Part shown: positions 1 to 8,223 of the stretch, piece after piece | How the letters are laid out: the number at the start of each line of letters is the position of its first letter | Position numbering within the stretch: the stretch's first letter is position 1 | Assembly: GCF_023634865.1 (NCBI RefSeq) | Contig: NZ_JAMLJN010000004.1 | Span: 124,001 to 188,000 of the forward strand | Source: Flavobacterium fragile | GTDB lineage: Bacteria; Bacteroidota; Bacteroidia; Flavobacteriales; Flavobacteriaceae | Direction of reading: 5' to 3' | Length of the DNA stretch: 64,000 nt | Made by a program: the position numbers and the translations under genes | Notes under the pieces: model-generated | What the model was told of the DNA's origin: nothing | The model's input: the letters and a program-made list of their open reading frames with translations, nothing else | Database searches by the model: none

Positions 1-268
1 CAACTTTTTTTCTTCTGAATAAACTGGAAAAATTCATATTTTTAAGGTTGTTTTTAATTTTTTTGAAAAACAAATATAGGATTTTATTGCTTAGTTCATA
101 CAAACAAAAACCAACCTTTATCAAATAAGTAAAAATTTTAATTTTAAAAATAATAATAAGTTTTATCTATTGTTTTATCTAAAAATATAATAAATATCAT
201 ATTATATTCGGGTTGCAATTCGTAATTTAGCGGTGTGAAAATTATTAATAACTTTTAAATAAATAATC
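1..268. other. Intergenic region upstream of peroxiredoxin
   Basis: This AT-rich stretch holds no credible open reading frame. A minus-strand -7 element lies at 71-78 (listed separately). I see no convincing -7/-33 pair for the plus-strand peroxiredoxin gene. Short repeats of TTTTATCTA occur around 163-183 and could be a regulator site, but this is weak. Confidence 0.5.
71..104 (-). promoter_or_regulatory. Leftward promoter for a gene beyond the left edge
   Basis: On the minus strand TATATTTG (78-71) matches the Bacteroidota -7 consensus TAnnTTTG. A TTTG lies 22 nt upstream (104-101), slightly further than the usual spacing. It would drive a gene that leaves the window on the left. Confidence 0.45.
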
Positions 269-904
269 ATGGCTTTAGTAGGAAAAAAATTCCCAAACAT
301 TACAGTTGACGCAATCTCTCATATGGGGGACAACTTAAGAATTAACGTTTTAGAAGAAGCGGTAAACAATAAGAAAAAAGTAGTTTTATTCTGGTATCCA
401 AAAGATTTTACTTTTGTTTGTCCAACAGAATTACATGCTTTTCAAGCTGCTTTAGGTGAGTTCGAAAAAAGAAACACCATGGTAATTGGTGCTTCTTGTG
501 ACACAAATGAAGTTCACTTTGCTTGGTTAAATACACCAAAAAATAATGGAGGTATCGAAGGTGTTACTTACCCACTTTTAGCTGATACAACAAGAAACTT
601 AGCAGCTGCTTTAGATATTTTAGATGCAGAATGGGTTTATAACGAAGATTTAAATGATGAAATCTTAGAAGGTTCTAACGTTACTTTCAGAGCTACGTAC
701 TTAATTGACGAAGATGGAAAAGTATTCCACGAAAGCGTAAACGATATGCCATTAGGAAGAAACGTAAATGAGTACATAAGATTAATTGATGCTTATACTC
801 ACGTTCAAACTAAAGGTGAAGTTTGTCCAGCTAACTGGGAAGAAGGAAAAGATGCTATGAGTGCTGATAGAAATTCTACTGCTGCTTATTTAGCTTCTCA
901 CTAA
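269..904 (+). CDS. Peroxiredoxin, typical 2-Cys (AhpC/Prx1 type)
   Basis: Thiol peroxidase that reduces hydrogen peroxide and organic hydroperoxides in the cytoplasm. At 211 residues it has the usual family length. The peroxidatic cysteine is C51 in FTFVCPTEL and the resolving cysteine is C186 in GEVCPANW near the C-terminus. The tail ends in AAYLASH and lacks the YF motif that makes eukaryotic Prx easily overoxidised, so a robust enzyme is inferred. A thioredoxin-like gene follows 78 bp downstream and is the probable electron donor. No signal peptide is seen. Confidence 0.95.
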   Translation: MALVGKKFPNITVDAISHMGDNLRINVLEEAVNNKKKVVLFWYPKDFTFVCPTELHAFQAALGEFEKRNTMVIGASCDTNEVHFAWLNTPKNNGGIEGVTYPLLADTTRNLAAALDILDAEWVYNEDLNDEILEGSNVTFRATYLIDEDGKVFHESVNDMPLGRNVNEYIRLIDAYTHVQTKGEVCPANWEEGKDAMSADRNSTAAYLASH

Positions 905-920
905 AATAATATGTCAATTA

Positions 921-955
921 TCAATGTGTCAATTAAATAAAAATTGGCACATTGA
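921..955 (+). repeat. Intergenic hairpin between peroxiredoxin and thioredoxin genes
   Basis: The left arm TCAATGTGTCAATT (921-934) pairs with AATTGGCACATTGA (942-955) with a single G-T wobble and a 7-nt loop. It has no T-tract, so it is not a classical terminator. It may set the ratio of the two transcripts, and it resembles other short repeat hairpins between genes in this window. Confidence 0.6.
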
Positions 956-982
956 CAAATTGTCTAACTAAAATCAAAGAAA

Positions 983-1291
983 ATGTTTACAGAAATTGAA
1001 CAAGATAATTTAGCCGAAATTATTGCCTCTAACGAAACAGTTGTGGTACAATATTCAGCTTCATGGTGTGGAAATTGTCGCATCATGAAACCAAAATTCA
1101 AAATGATGGCTTCTCAAAATGAATCAGTACCTTTTGTAGTTGTAGATGCTGAGAAATTTCCTGAATCTAGAAAGTTAGCTAAAGTGGATAATTTACCTAC
1201 ATTTGCTACTTTTAAAAATGGTATATTAGTGAATCAAACACAAACTAACAAAGCGGAAGTTTTAGCTGAATTAGTAAAAGAAGTAGTGTAA
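983..1291 (+). CDS. Thioredoxin-like protein (WCGNC active site)
   Basis: Small 102-residue thioredoxin-fold oxidoreductase. The redox motif WCGNC places the cysteines at 29 and 32, and the cis-proline loop is in NLPTF. The GN dipeptide between the cysteines differs from the GP of classical thioredoxin, which should shift redox potential and partner choice. It has no signal peptide. Its position directly after the 2-Cys peroxiredoxin suggests it recycles that enzyme. This link is inferred from gene order. Confidence 0.88.
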   Translation: MFTEIEQDNLAEIIASNETVVVQYSASWCGNCRIMKPKFKMMASQNESVPFVVVDAEKFPESRKLAKVDNLPTFATFKNGILVNQTQTNKAEVLAELVKEVV

Positions 1292-1298
1292 TATTATA

Positions 1299-1425
1299 GT
1301 TTAAAAGTTTAAGAGTTTAAGTGGTTAAATAGTAATGTTAATAAAATACTTAATATTTTATTCATATTACCTTGAAAACTAAAAGCAAAATACTTTTAAA
1401 CTTTTAACCTTATAAACTTTTAAAC
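1299..1425 (+). repeat. Long imperfect inverted repeat of GTTTAAAAG-type units
   Basis: The left arm (1299-1329) is built of GTTTAAAAG/GTTTAAGAG-like units. The right arm (about 1394-1425) is its near reverse complement; the first 13 bases of the left arm match the complement of the right arm exactly. About 64 nt separate the arms. It fills most of the spacer between the thioredoxin gene and the 85-residue gene. Low-complexity repeats of this style recur at 9390, 61331 and 62259. Confidence 0.55.
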
Positions 1426-1434
1426 TCAAAAAAA

Positions 1435-1692
1435 ATGAAATTACCAGTTATAAAACAATTAACTCAATTTATTGAAGATAACGATCAAGACTACATCGTT
1501 GAAACTATAGAAGTTTTAGAAAATCTTTGTGAAGTTTCATCTTTAAAAGATGAAGAATTGGACGTAATTGCCGAACTTATCTCTAATATGTACGGTGCAC
1601 TTGAAGTGAATCAAGCTGTAAAAAATGGTGCAGATAAGAAAACCGCTTTAAATGATTTTATGAAACGAGTTCTAGGCTCAATTGACAAATAA
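1435..1692 (+). CDS. Conserved small protein, DUF6952-like
   Basis: An 85-residue, acidic, probably all-helical cytoplasmic protein with one cysteine (ENLCEV) and no signal peptide. I recognise it as a small Bacteroidota family that follows peroxiredoxin and thioredoxin genes; the DUF6952 label is from memory. The function is unknown. Gene order suggests a role in thiol peroxide defence, perhaps as an adaptor or regulator. A strong terminator follows immediately, so it ends this transcription unit. Confidence 0.8.
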   Translation: MKLPVIKQLTQFIEDNDQDYIVETIEVLENLCEVSSLKDEELDVIAELISNMYGALEVNQAVKNGADKKTALNDFMKRVLGSIDK

Positions 1693-1724
1693 AAAAAACT
1701 CTCAATTTCTTGAGAGTTTTTTTA
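1692..1724. terminator. Bidirectional terminator
   Basis: Perfect stem AAAAAACTCTCA (1692-1703) and TGAGAGTTTTTT (1711-1722) with a 7-nt loop, and T-tracts on both strands. It lies between the convergent small-protein gene and the acr3 gene. Confidence 0.9.
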
Positions 1725-1727
1725 TTA

Positions 1728-2756
1728 TTAAAACCATCTTCGTTTCAGCCAATAAGCCGCATTAACTAAAATTATCAAAGCGGGAACTTCAACTAAAGGT
1801 CCAATAACACCTGCAAATGCCTGTCCGCTGTGAATTCCAAATACACCTATTGCCACTGCTATAGCTAATTCAAAATTATTTCCTGTTGCAGTGAATGCTA
1901 TTGAAGTCGTTTTGGAATAATCCGCACCAAAATATTTACCTGCGAAAAAACTCACTAAAAACATAACTCCAAAATAAATAAGTAAAGGAATTGCAATCCG
2001 AACCGCATCCATAGGAATTTGAATGATTAATTCTCCTTTTAAACTAAACATTAATACAATAGTAAAAAGTAATGCAATCAAAGTTATAGGAGAAATAAAA
2101 GGAATAAATCGATTTATAAACCAATCGTTACCTTTCCATTTTATTAAAAAAAAGCGACTTAAAAAACCTAAGACAAAAGGAATTCCCAAGTATATCCCAA
2201 CAGTTTCCGCAATTTGACCAATGCTGATATTTACAATCGAACCTTCAAAACCAAAGTAAGGTGGTAAAATCGTAATAAAAATATAAGCATAAATACTATA
2301 AAGTAAAACTTGAAAGATACTATTTAAAGCTATTAAACCTGTTGCATATTCTCGATTTCCTTCTGCTAAATCATTCCAAACAACTACCATAGCAATACAT
2401 CTGGCTAATCCAATTAAGATTACCCCAATCATATATTCTGGATAACCATTCAAAAACAACAAGGCTAAAGTAAACATCAAAATAGGTCCAATTACCCAAT
2501 TCAATAATAAAGAAACACCTAAAACTTTTGTATTTAGAAATACTTCACCCATTTTACTATAGTCGACCTTGGTTAAAGGTGGATACATCATCAAAATCAA
2601 TCCAATAGCTAACGGAATATTTGTTGTCCCTGATGAAAAGGTATTAATAAAATTGGCCGAATTAGGAATAAAATAACCAATTCCCACACCTATTAACATC
2701 GCTAAAAAAATCCAAAGCGTTAAAAATCTGTCTAAAAAACCTAATCGTTTTTTCAT
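1728..2756 (-). CDS. acr3: ACR3-family arsenite efflux permease
   Basis: Inner membrane As(III)/H+ antiporter with about ten hydrophobic segments in 342 residues, the normal family length. The essential transport cysteine is C120 in [14 protein letters not shown] and the conserved acidic residue is E323 in GPLVEVPAL. Both match the residues known to be needed in ACR3 proteins. It is the last gene of the arsenic operon, 4 bp after the arsenate reductase gene, and takes the arsenite that enzyme releases out of the cell. A bidirectional terminator follows. Confidence 0.93.
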   Translation of the reverse strand: MKKRLGFLDRFLTLWIFLAMLIGVGIGYFIPNSANFINTFSSGTTNIPLAIGLILMMYPPLTKVDYSKMGEVFLNTKVLGVSLLLNWVIGPILMFTLALLFLNGYPEYMIGVILIGLARCIAMVVVWNDLAEGNREYATGLIALNSIFQVLLYSIYAYIFITILPPYFGFEGSIVNISIGQIAETVGIYLGIPFVLGFLSRFFLIKWKGNDWFINRFIPFISPITLIALLFTIVLMFSLKGELIIQIPMDAVRIAIPLLIYFGVMFLVSFFAGKYFGADYSKTTSIAFTATGNNFELAIAVAIGVFGIHSGQAFAGVIGPLVEVPALIILVNAAYWLKRRWF

Positions 2757-2760
2757 ATTT

Positions 2761-3369
2761 TTATTTTATTTGAGAGAATACAAAATACATTTCGCTTGCA
2801 ATTTGCAAACTACGTTCCGCATATTTTTCGTCCTCAATATCAGTCCCATCAAACATTTTTGGATCGTCGTACATAATTGGAAATCGTGCCTCAGCACCAA
2901 AAACCATAGGACATCCTTCATCTGCATTATTACATGTCATGATAGCTGCAAAATTGCTTTTCGGATTAAAATCATCAAAATACGTTTTTGAAAAACAAAT
3001 GATAGGGTGTTGATTGTTATCAAACTTCACAGCATATACTGGATTTAGTCCTTCACTCAATTTCTGAAATTGAAATCCTTGATTTACTAACGTTTCACTC
3101 ACTTTTGGAAACATCTCCGTTGCTTCTGTTCCACCAGAATAACAATAAATATTTTGAATTCCAAAATGAAAAGTCATGGTTTGTGCCCAAATTTGCGACA
3201 AATGACTTCTTCTAGAATTATGAGTACAAATAAAGTTCAATCGAATCTCTTCATCAACATTCAATTTCCTTTGGATATAATCCATTAACGGTTGTAAAAC
3301 TACTTTACGTTCATCTGAAATTTCAATTTTAGCAATTGATTCGATAGTTTTTGATAAATTTTCTAACAT
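2761..3369 (-). CDS. Arsenate reductase, low-molecular-weight PTPase fold
   Basis: Reduces As(V) to As(III) in the cytoplasm. The phosphatase loop C-x5-R is seen in ICTHNSRRS (C48 to R54), followed by further cysteines in [10 protein letters not shown]. The [14 protein letters not shown] segment supplies the likely catalytic aspartate. At 202 residues it is longer than the classic 130-residue ArsC because of an N-terminal helical extension of about 40 residues, common in the Bacteroidota form. The neighbouring ACR3 and ArsR genes favour arsenate reductase over a tyrosine phosphatase role. Confidence 0.85.
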   Translation of the reverse strand: MLENLSKTIESIAKIEISDERKVVLQPLMDYIQRKLNVDEEIRLNFICTHNSRRSHLSQIWAQTMTFHFGIQNIYCYSGGTEATEMFPKVSETLVNQGFQFQKLSEGLNPVYAVKFDNNQHPIICFSKTYFDDFNPKSNFAAIMTCNNADEGCPMVFGAEARFPIMYDDPKMFDGTDIEDEKYAERSLQIASEMYFVFSQIK

Positions 3370-3370
3370 A

Positions 3371-3988
3371 CTATTTCTTTATGTAATGACAAAAAATAAA
3401 ATTCTGAATAGTATCAAAAGGTGTTTGATGATCTTCGGTAAAGCAATTTTCTAATTCGAAATCTTCGCCAAAAACCGCTTCCATTTTTTCAACTGAATAT
3501 TGTGTTATGAGTAAACCGCTACATTTTAACGGACCATCCTCTGAAAAAGTTCCAATGATTAAATGCGCATTTTGAGTGGTATTTACAATGACATTGTTTT
3601 TATATTGTTCGATTTCATTCACTTCCGTAAAAAAATGAAAAGATGCTCTATCGTGCCATACATCAAATTTTTCATCCGATTGAAAATGCAAACTGTCGGA
3701 GACTATAAAAGTCACATTCTGAGCTTTATCGCCTAATCGTTTTTTAGCACGTTCAATAGCAGCTTCTGAAATATCTAGCAAGAATAAATTTGTATAACCT
3801 AATTCCAATAAATTATCAATCAAATAGCTGTCCCCTCCACCAATATCAATAATTTTAGCATCTTTAGCCACTTTACAAGCTTGAACTAACTGAATAGATG
3901 TTTGAGGTTGTTTCTGATACCAACTTACCTCATTTTCCGCTTTTGTAGTAAAAACAGTTTCCCAATGTTGATTTTTAGTATTTTCCAT
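3371..3988 (-). CDS. Class I SAM-dependent methyltransferase of the ars operon
   Basis: A 205-residue Rossmann-fold methyltransferase. Motif I is IDIGGGDSYL (about residues 47-56), the acidic end of strand 2 is LLDIS, and EDGPLKCSGL sits in the substrate half. Cysteines occur at 38, 156, 182 and 200. It is too short for ArsM, and I cannot place the three catalytic ArsM cysteines, so arsenite methylation is possible but not shown. It is separated by one base from both neighbours and clearly co-transcribed with the arsenic genes. The substrate is unknown. Confidence 0.78.
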   Translation of the reverse strand: MENTKNQHWETVFTTKAENEVSWYQKQPQTSIQLVQACKVAKDAKIIDIGGGDSYLIDNLLELGYTNLFLLDISEAAIERAKKRLGDKAQNVTFIVSDSLHFQSDEKFDVWHDRASFHFFTEVNEIEQYKNNVIVNTTQNAHLIIGTFSEDGPLKCSGLLITQYSVEKMEAVFGEDFELENCFTEDHQTPFDTIQNFIFCHYIKK

Positions 3989-3989
3989 A

Positions 3990-4466
3990 TTAACAACAAC
4001 CTGAATCTGGTGTGCAACAAGAAGTTTGTTTTGGCTTCCACTCGCCTATTTTAACTTTTGGTTTTTCAGTTGGAATGCCGCATTTGTCTTTTGCTAAACA
4101 ATCCGTTAGTTTTGAAATTAACAAGAAATTTGTTCCATCAAAATCTAAGCTAAATTTACCGATGGTTTCCTTCATTTGATATTCGACTTCAATTTCTAAG
4201 TCGGGTAATACTAGCGTTTTTTCTGAAAGTTCGATGATGTGAATTAATTTTTCTGGATGCAATCTGTGATCATAATCATTAGCTTCCCAAAGTTGAAAAT
4301 TCACCAGTTCCTCTGTTCTAACAATTCCTCCACAATCAATAAAATGTTTAGATACTTTTCCTACTTCTGTAACATGGAAATGGTTTGGGACTAATTCACC
4401 ATTAGGTAATTGAAAAGCTATTGTGGTTAACTTTTTTAATTCAGATTTAATTTCAGATAATTTCAT
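3990..4466 (-). CDS. DUF6428-like protein with cysteine-rich tail
   Basis: A 158-residue cytoplasmic protein recognised as DUF6428-like, a family found beside arsR in Bacteroidota. It has HxH (NHFHV) and cysteines in the body (IDCGG, TDCLAKDKCG). It ends in CCTPDSGCC, giving two vicinal cysteine pairs (C150/C151 and C157/C158). Such paired cysteines bind As(III) or soft metals in other proteins such as ArsD. A role as metalloid chaperone or sink is inferred. It is the second gene of the operon, 30 bp after arsR. Confidence 0.78.
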   Translation of the reverse strand: MKLSEIKSELKKLTTIAFQLPNGELVPNHFHVTEVGKVSKHFIDCGGIVRTEELVNFQLWEANDYDHRLHPEKLIHIIELSEKTLVLPDLEIEVEYQMKETIGKFSLDFDGTNFLLISKLTDCLAKDKCGIPTEKPKVKIGEWKPKQTSCCTPDSGCC

Positions 4467-4496
4467 ATTTAAGTTTTTTTTGTTTTGATATAATTT

Positions 4497-4820
4497 TTAA
4501 CAACATTTATTTTTAAGCTGCTGATTAATGGAACCAAAATACTTTTCTATAATTTCTATAGTATCTGGATTAATACAATAACAAATTGCAGTTCCATCTA
4601 TGCTTCCTTTGATAATATTTGCGTTTTTTAATTCTTTTAAATGTTGGGAAACCGTTGGTTGCGCTAACGGCAACACTTCTACAATATCACCACAAATACA
4701 AGTATCAACCGACAACAAATATTCTACAATTGCCACCCTAGCAGGATGAGATAAAGCTTTGAACAAATTTGCCATTTCATTATGTGCTACCGAAAAAGAT
4801 TCAGATTTAGATACTCCCAT
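4497..4820 (-). CDS. arsR: ArsR/SmtB-family arsenic-responsive repressor
   Basis: A 107-residue winged-helix repressor that should release DNA when it binds As(III). The helix-turn-helix is in LAQPTVSQHLKEL (about residues 52-64). Just before it, TCICGD carries C41 and C43, the usual inducer-binding position in ArsR alpha-3. More cysteines lie at 80, 82, 106 and 107, the last two being the C-terminal residues. It heads the operon, and a partial palindrome 20 bp upstream of its start is the likely operator. Confidence 0.92.
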   Translation of the reverse strand: MGVSKSESFSVAHNEMANLFKALSHPARVAIVEYLLSVDTCICGDIVEVLPLAQPTVSQHLKELKNANIIKGSIDGTAICYCINPDTIEIIEKYFGSINQQLKNKCC

Positions 4821-4839
4821 TATTTTATAAATTATTATA

Positions 4840-4853
4840 TTGCAATATTACGA
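4840..4853. promoter_or_regulatory. Candidate ArsR operator
   Basis: TTGCAATATTACGA is an imperfect dyad around the core AATATT (10 of 14 positions symmetric) in the 5' region of arsR. ArsR-type repressors commonly bind AT-rich dyads overlapping their own promoter. This is an inference from position and symmetry. Confidence 0.45.
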
Positions 4854-4877
4854 TAAATAAATATATTATCCAATAAA

Positions 4878-4905
4878 AAATCCCGAAATTACTTTCGGGA
4901 TTTAA
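4878..4905 (-). terminator. rpsA terminator
   Basis: Stem AAATCCCGAAA (4878-4888) and TTTCGGGATTT (4893-4903) with a 4-nt loop and an A/T flank. It lies 20 bp after the rpsA stop codon and upstream of the arsR promoter region, insulating the two units. Confidence 0.85.
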
Positions 4906-4924
4906 AATATAGAGAAAATTGAGA

Positions 4925-6688
4925 TTAGTTACCTCCTTTTTCCATTTTAGCTTTTAATTCAGCAAGAATATCGTTATTATCACCTAAAGTAGATGTTTGT
5001 GCTGGAGCTGAAGTAGTTTCAGTTGCAGCTTTAACGTTTTTCTCCTCTTCTTCTCTGAAGATAGCTGTATGAGATGCTACTACTCTTTTGAATTCTTTGT
5101 TGAACTCAATTACTTTAAAGTCAGCAGTATCACCTTTTTTCAATTTTTTACCGTCTTCTTTTTCCAAGTGACGTGTAGGAATGAAAGCAACGATATCGTC
5201 ACCAAATTCTACAGTAGCTCCTTTGTCAACAATTTCAGAAATTGTTCCGTTGTGGATAGTTCCAACAGCGAAAGCATCTTCGTATTTGTCCCAAGGATTA
5301 GCAGTAGTTTGTTTGTGACCTAAAGATAATTTACGACCTTCAACGTCTAACTCTAATACAACTACATCTAATTTATCACCTACGTTTACAAATTCAGATG
5401 GGTGTTTGATTTTCTTAGTCCAAGATAAATCAGAGATGTAAACTAAACCGTCGATACCTTCTTCTAACTCTACGAAAATTCCGAAGTTAGTAAAGTTTCT
5501 CACGATTCCAGTGTGTTTAGAACCTACTGGATATTTAGCTGTAATATCTGTCCATGGATCTTGAGTCATTTGTTTGATACCTAAAGACATTTTTCTTTCT
5601 TCTCTATCAAGAGTTAAGATAACTGCCTCTACCTCATCACCAATTTTCATAAAATCTTGAGCACTTCTTAAGTGAGTAGACCAAGACATTTCAGAAACGT
5701 GTATTAAACCTTCTACACCTTCAGCTACTTCGATGAAAGCGCCGTAATCAGCTAAAACAACTACTTTACCTTTTACTTTGTCACCTACTTTTAAGTCAGC
5801 GGCTAATGCATCCCATGGGTGAGGGTGTAATTGTTTTAAGCCTAATTGAATTCTTGTTTTCTCATCATCGAAATCAAGGATTACAACGTTTAATTTTTGA
5901 TCTAATTCTAATACTTCAGATGGGTGGTTGATTCTTGACCAAGATAAGTCAGTGATGTGGATTAATCCGTCTACACCTCCTAAGTCGATGAATACCCCGT
6001 AAGAAGTAATGTTTTTAACAACACCTTCTAATACTTGACCTTTTTCTAACTGACCGATGATTTCTTTTTTCTGAACTTCGATATCAGCTTCGATAAGAGC
6101 TTTGTGAGATACAACTACGTTTTTGAATTCGTGGTTAATTTTAACTACTTTGAATTCCATAGTTTTATTCACATATTGATCGTAATCACGGATTGGTTTT
6201 ACATCAATTTGAGAACCTGGTAAGAATGCTTCGATTCCGAATACGTCAACGATCATACCACCTTTAGTTCTACATTTTACGAAACCATTAACGATTTCTC
6301 CAGACTCATTAGCAGCGATAACTCTATCCCATGCTTTGATAGTTCTAGCTTTTCTGTGAGATAATACTAACTGACCTGTTTTGTCTTCACGAACGTCGAT
6401 TAATACTTCAACTTTATCACCAACTTTTAAGTTAGGATTGTAACGGAATTCGTTTAATGAGATTACACCTTCAGATTTAGCGTTAATATCAACGATAGCA
6501 TCTCTATCAGTAATTCTTACAACAACTCCTTCAACAACTTCTTCGTCTCCAGTTGATACGAAAGTTTTCTCTACTAAAGTTTCAAATTCTTGTAAGTTTT
6601 TCTCGTCAACTGCATCGATACCTTCTGCATAGTTGTGCCAGTTAAAATTCGCTAAAAACTCTTCTTGTGTTTTGTTAATTTCAGACAT
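4925..6688 (-). CDS. rpsA: 30S ribosomal protein S1
   Basis: Ribosomal protein S1, which binds mRNA on the small subunit. Six S1 (OB-fold) repeats are visible, with typical cores such as GVVVRITDRDAIVD, GVFIDLGGVDGLIH, GAFIEVAEGVEGLIH and GIFVELEEGIDGLVY. The 587 residues exceed the E. coli protein (557) mainly through terminal extensions; the tail is rich in Glu, Thr and Ala. Bacteroidota lack Shine-Dalgarno initiation, so S1 is expected to matter more in start selection. A leader of about 110 nt separates promoter and start codon. Confidence 0.97.
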   Translation of the reverse strand: MSEINKTQEEFLANFNWHNYAEGIDAVDEKNLQEFETLVEKTFVSTGDEEVVEGVVVRITDRDAIVDINAKSEGVISLNEFRYNPNLKVGDKVEVLIDVREDKTGQLVLSHRKARTIKAWDRVIAANESGEIVNGFVKCRTKGGMIVDVFGIEAFLPGSQIDVKPIRDYDQYVNKTMEFKVVKINHEFKNVVVSHKALIEADIEVQKKEIIGQLEKGQVLEGVVKNITSYGVFIDLGGVDGLIHITDLSWSRINHPSEVLELDQKLNVVILDFDDEKTRIQLGLKQLHPHPWDALAADLKVGDKVKGKVVVLADYGAFIEVAEGVEGLIHVSEMSWSTHLRSAQDFMKIGDEVEAVILTLDREERKMSLGIKQMTQDPWTDITAKYPVGSKHTGIVRNFTNFGIFVELEEGIDGLVYISDLSWTKKIKHPSEFVNVGDKLDVVVLELDVEGRKLSLGHKQTTANPWDKYEDAFAVGTIHNGTISEIVDKGATVEFGDDIVAFIPTRHLEKEDGKKLKKGDTADFKVIEFNKEFKRVVASHTAIFREEEEKNVKAATETTSAPAQTSTLGDNNDILAELKAKMEKGGN

Positions 6689-6808
6689 GCTGATTAAAAA
6701 TTTGTATGTTGCGTTTCTTGCGTTTCTTTCTGCGAAGAGAAAACATCAACAGTGTTTTACATAAATAATTGATTACCTGATGGAAACGCTTTTTCGCCAA
6801 AAGGTGTG
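6689..6808 (-). promoter_or_regulatory. rpsA 5' leader with alternative pairings
   Basis: In the transcript, AGCGTTTCC (6790-6782) near the 5' end is complementary to two tandem copies of GAAACGC (6726-6720 and 6717-6711) just before the start codon. Only one copy can pair at a time. This would suit autogenous control of S1 synthesis, as known for S1 in other bacteria by other structures. The pairing is seen in the sequence; the control role is inferred. Confidence 0.45.
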
Positions 6809-6839
6809 CAAAATTACGACTATATTTTTGATTAACAAA
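6809..6839 (-). promoter_or_regulatory. rpsA promoter
   Basis: On the minus strand TTTG (6839-6836), 19 nt, then TAATTTTG (6816-6809). This matches the Bacteroidota -33/-7 consensus in sequence and spacing and predicts a start of transcription near 6803. Confidence 0.75.
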
Positions 6840-6934
6840 ACTTTGCTTAATCAAATTTATATTTTTCTGACATATTTTTATGTTTCATTCCTGACTTATT
6901 TTAAATACATTTGCGAAAATTTAATTAATAGAAA

Positions 6935-8059
6935 ATGAAAAAAGTCTTATTTATTTTTAGTGTTCTTATGTTCACTGTATCATGCAACAATCTTAAAGAC
7001 AACGAATTTGTAATCGAAGGAACCATTTCTGGAATTGCTGACGGCAAGAAAGTTTTTATTGAAGTTCCAACAGAAACAGGCTCAACGGTTAAAGATACGG
7101 GGATAGTAAAGAAAGGTACTTTCGAACTTAAAGGCACCGTAGAAGATATCGAGTTAGGTTTTATTAGAGTTGAAGAACAAGAGTTTAACCTCCCTGTTAT
7201 TTTGGAAAATGGCACAATAGTAACAGTAATCAACAAAGATTCTCTTCAAAATTCCTCTTTAAAGGGAACTAAAAACAATGATATTTTTCACAAATTCAAT
7301 GAAGATTCTAAAGCTATTGCAAAAAAAGGGATGAAATTTCAAAAAGAAAATGGCCCTAAAATGCTCATGGCGCAACGTAATAAAGATACAGTAGCTATTA
7401 ACGCATTGAGAAAAGAATTTCAAAAATTTCAAGAGGAAATGAATGGTTTTTCTAAGAAGTTTATTAAAAATAATCCTGATGCATTTTTATCTGTGTTATT
7501 ATTAGAGAATTTTATGATGCGTAATTACTTAAGTACAGATGAAATTAATACTTTATTCAATGGATTATCTGATGAAGTAAAGGCTACTAAAAATGCGAAA
7601 CGTCTTAAAGAAACAATTGCGGCAAAAACAGCAGTAGTAATAGGTAAAGCTGCGCCTAACTTCTCAGCTCCATCACCAGAAGGAAAAACAATCACTCTTA
7701 AAGAATCATTAGGAAAAGTTACCATTATTGACTTTTGGGCATCATGGTGTGGACCATGTAGAATGGAAAATCCAAATGTAGTCGCATTATATAAAGAATT
7801 TAACCCGCAAGGATTGAACATAATCGGAGTATCTTTAGATAAAGACGCTGCAAAATGGAAAGAAGCAATTGCAAAAGATGGTTTAACTTGGACTCAAGTT
7901 TCAAATCTTAAATTTTGGGAAGACCCTATTGCAAAACAATACAATGTACAATCAATTCCTGCAACATTCATACTTGATGCTAAAGGAAATATTGTAGCAA
8001 AAGACTTAAGAGGAGATGAATTACGAGCTAAAGTAAAAGAACTTATAGGCGTAAAATAA
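6935..8059 (+). CDS. TlpA-like thiol-disulfide lipoprotein with DUF4369 domain
   Basis: A 374-residue envelope protein. The signal peptide ends in a lipobox with C17 (FTVSC), so it is lipid-anchored. Residues about 22-120 form a beta-rich DUF4369-type domain, then a helical linker, then an AhpC/TSA thioredoxin fold from about 235 with WCGPC (C272 and C275) and cis-Pro in QSIPATF. Such proteins are thought to reduce or rearrange disulfides in periplasmic proteins or support cytochrome c maturation. Both neighbours are unrelated, and a terminator follows. Confidence 0.9.
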   Translation: MKKVLFIFSVLMFTVSCNNLKDNEFVIEGTISGIADGKKVFIEVPTETGSTVKDTGIVKKGTFELKGTVEDIELGFIRVEEQEFNLPVILENGTIVTVINKDSLQNSSLKGTKNNDIFHKFNEDSKAIAKKGMKFQKENGPKMLMAQRNKDTVAINALRKEFQKFQEEMNGFSKKFIKNNPDAFLSVLLLENFMMRNYLSTDEINTLFNGLSDEVKATKNAKRLKETIAAKTAVVIGKAAPNFSAPSPEGKTITLKESLGKVTIIDFWASWCGPCRMENPNVVALYKEFNPQGLNIIGVSLDKDAAKWKEAIAKDGLTWTQVSNLKFWEDPIAKQYNVQSIPATFILDAKGNIVAKDLRGDELRAKVKELIGVK

Positions 8060-8079
8060 TTCAATGTTCTAAATTATGT

Positions 8080-8106
8080 AAAAAATCTCCTTTAGGAGAT
8101 TTTTTT
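8080..8106 (+). terminator. Terminator after the TlpA-like gene
   Basis: Stem AAAAATCTCC (8081-8090), 4-nt loop, GGAGATTTTT (8095-8104) and a T-run. Confidence 0.9.
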
Positions 8107-8161
8107 ATGTTTTTCATTTACAGAACATTATAAAATAGTCCATAAAATAGTAGCAAAATCC

Positions 8162-8192
8162 TTTGTAAGAATAAAAAACAATTCTATATTTG
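8162..8192 (+). promoter_or_regulatory. tRNA-Tyr promoter
   Basis: TTTG (8162-8165), a 19-nt spacer and TATATTTG (8185-8192) form an ideal Bacteroidota promoter 31 bp before the mature tRNA. Confidence 0.85.
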
Positions 8193-8223
8193 CAACCGCT
8201 TAGTCAAATAAGCACGTTGGTTT

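Noticed and set aside
3371-3988. Annotation as ArsM arsenite methyltransferase
   Set aside because: The protein is about 205 residues and the three-cysteine ArsM pattern cannot be placed with confidence.
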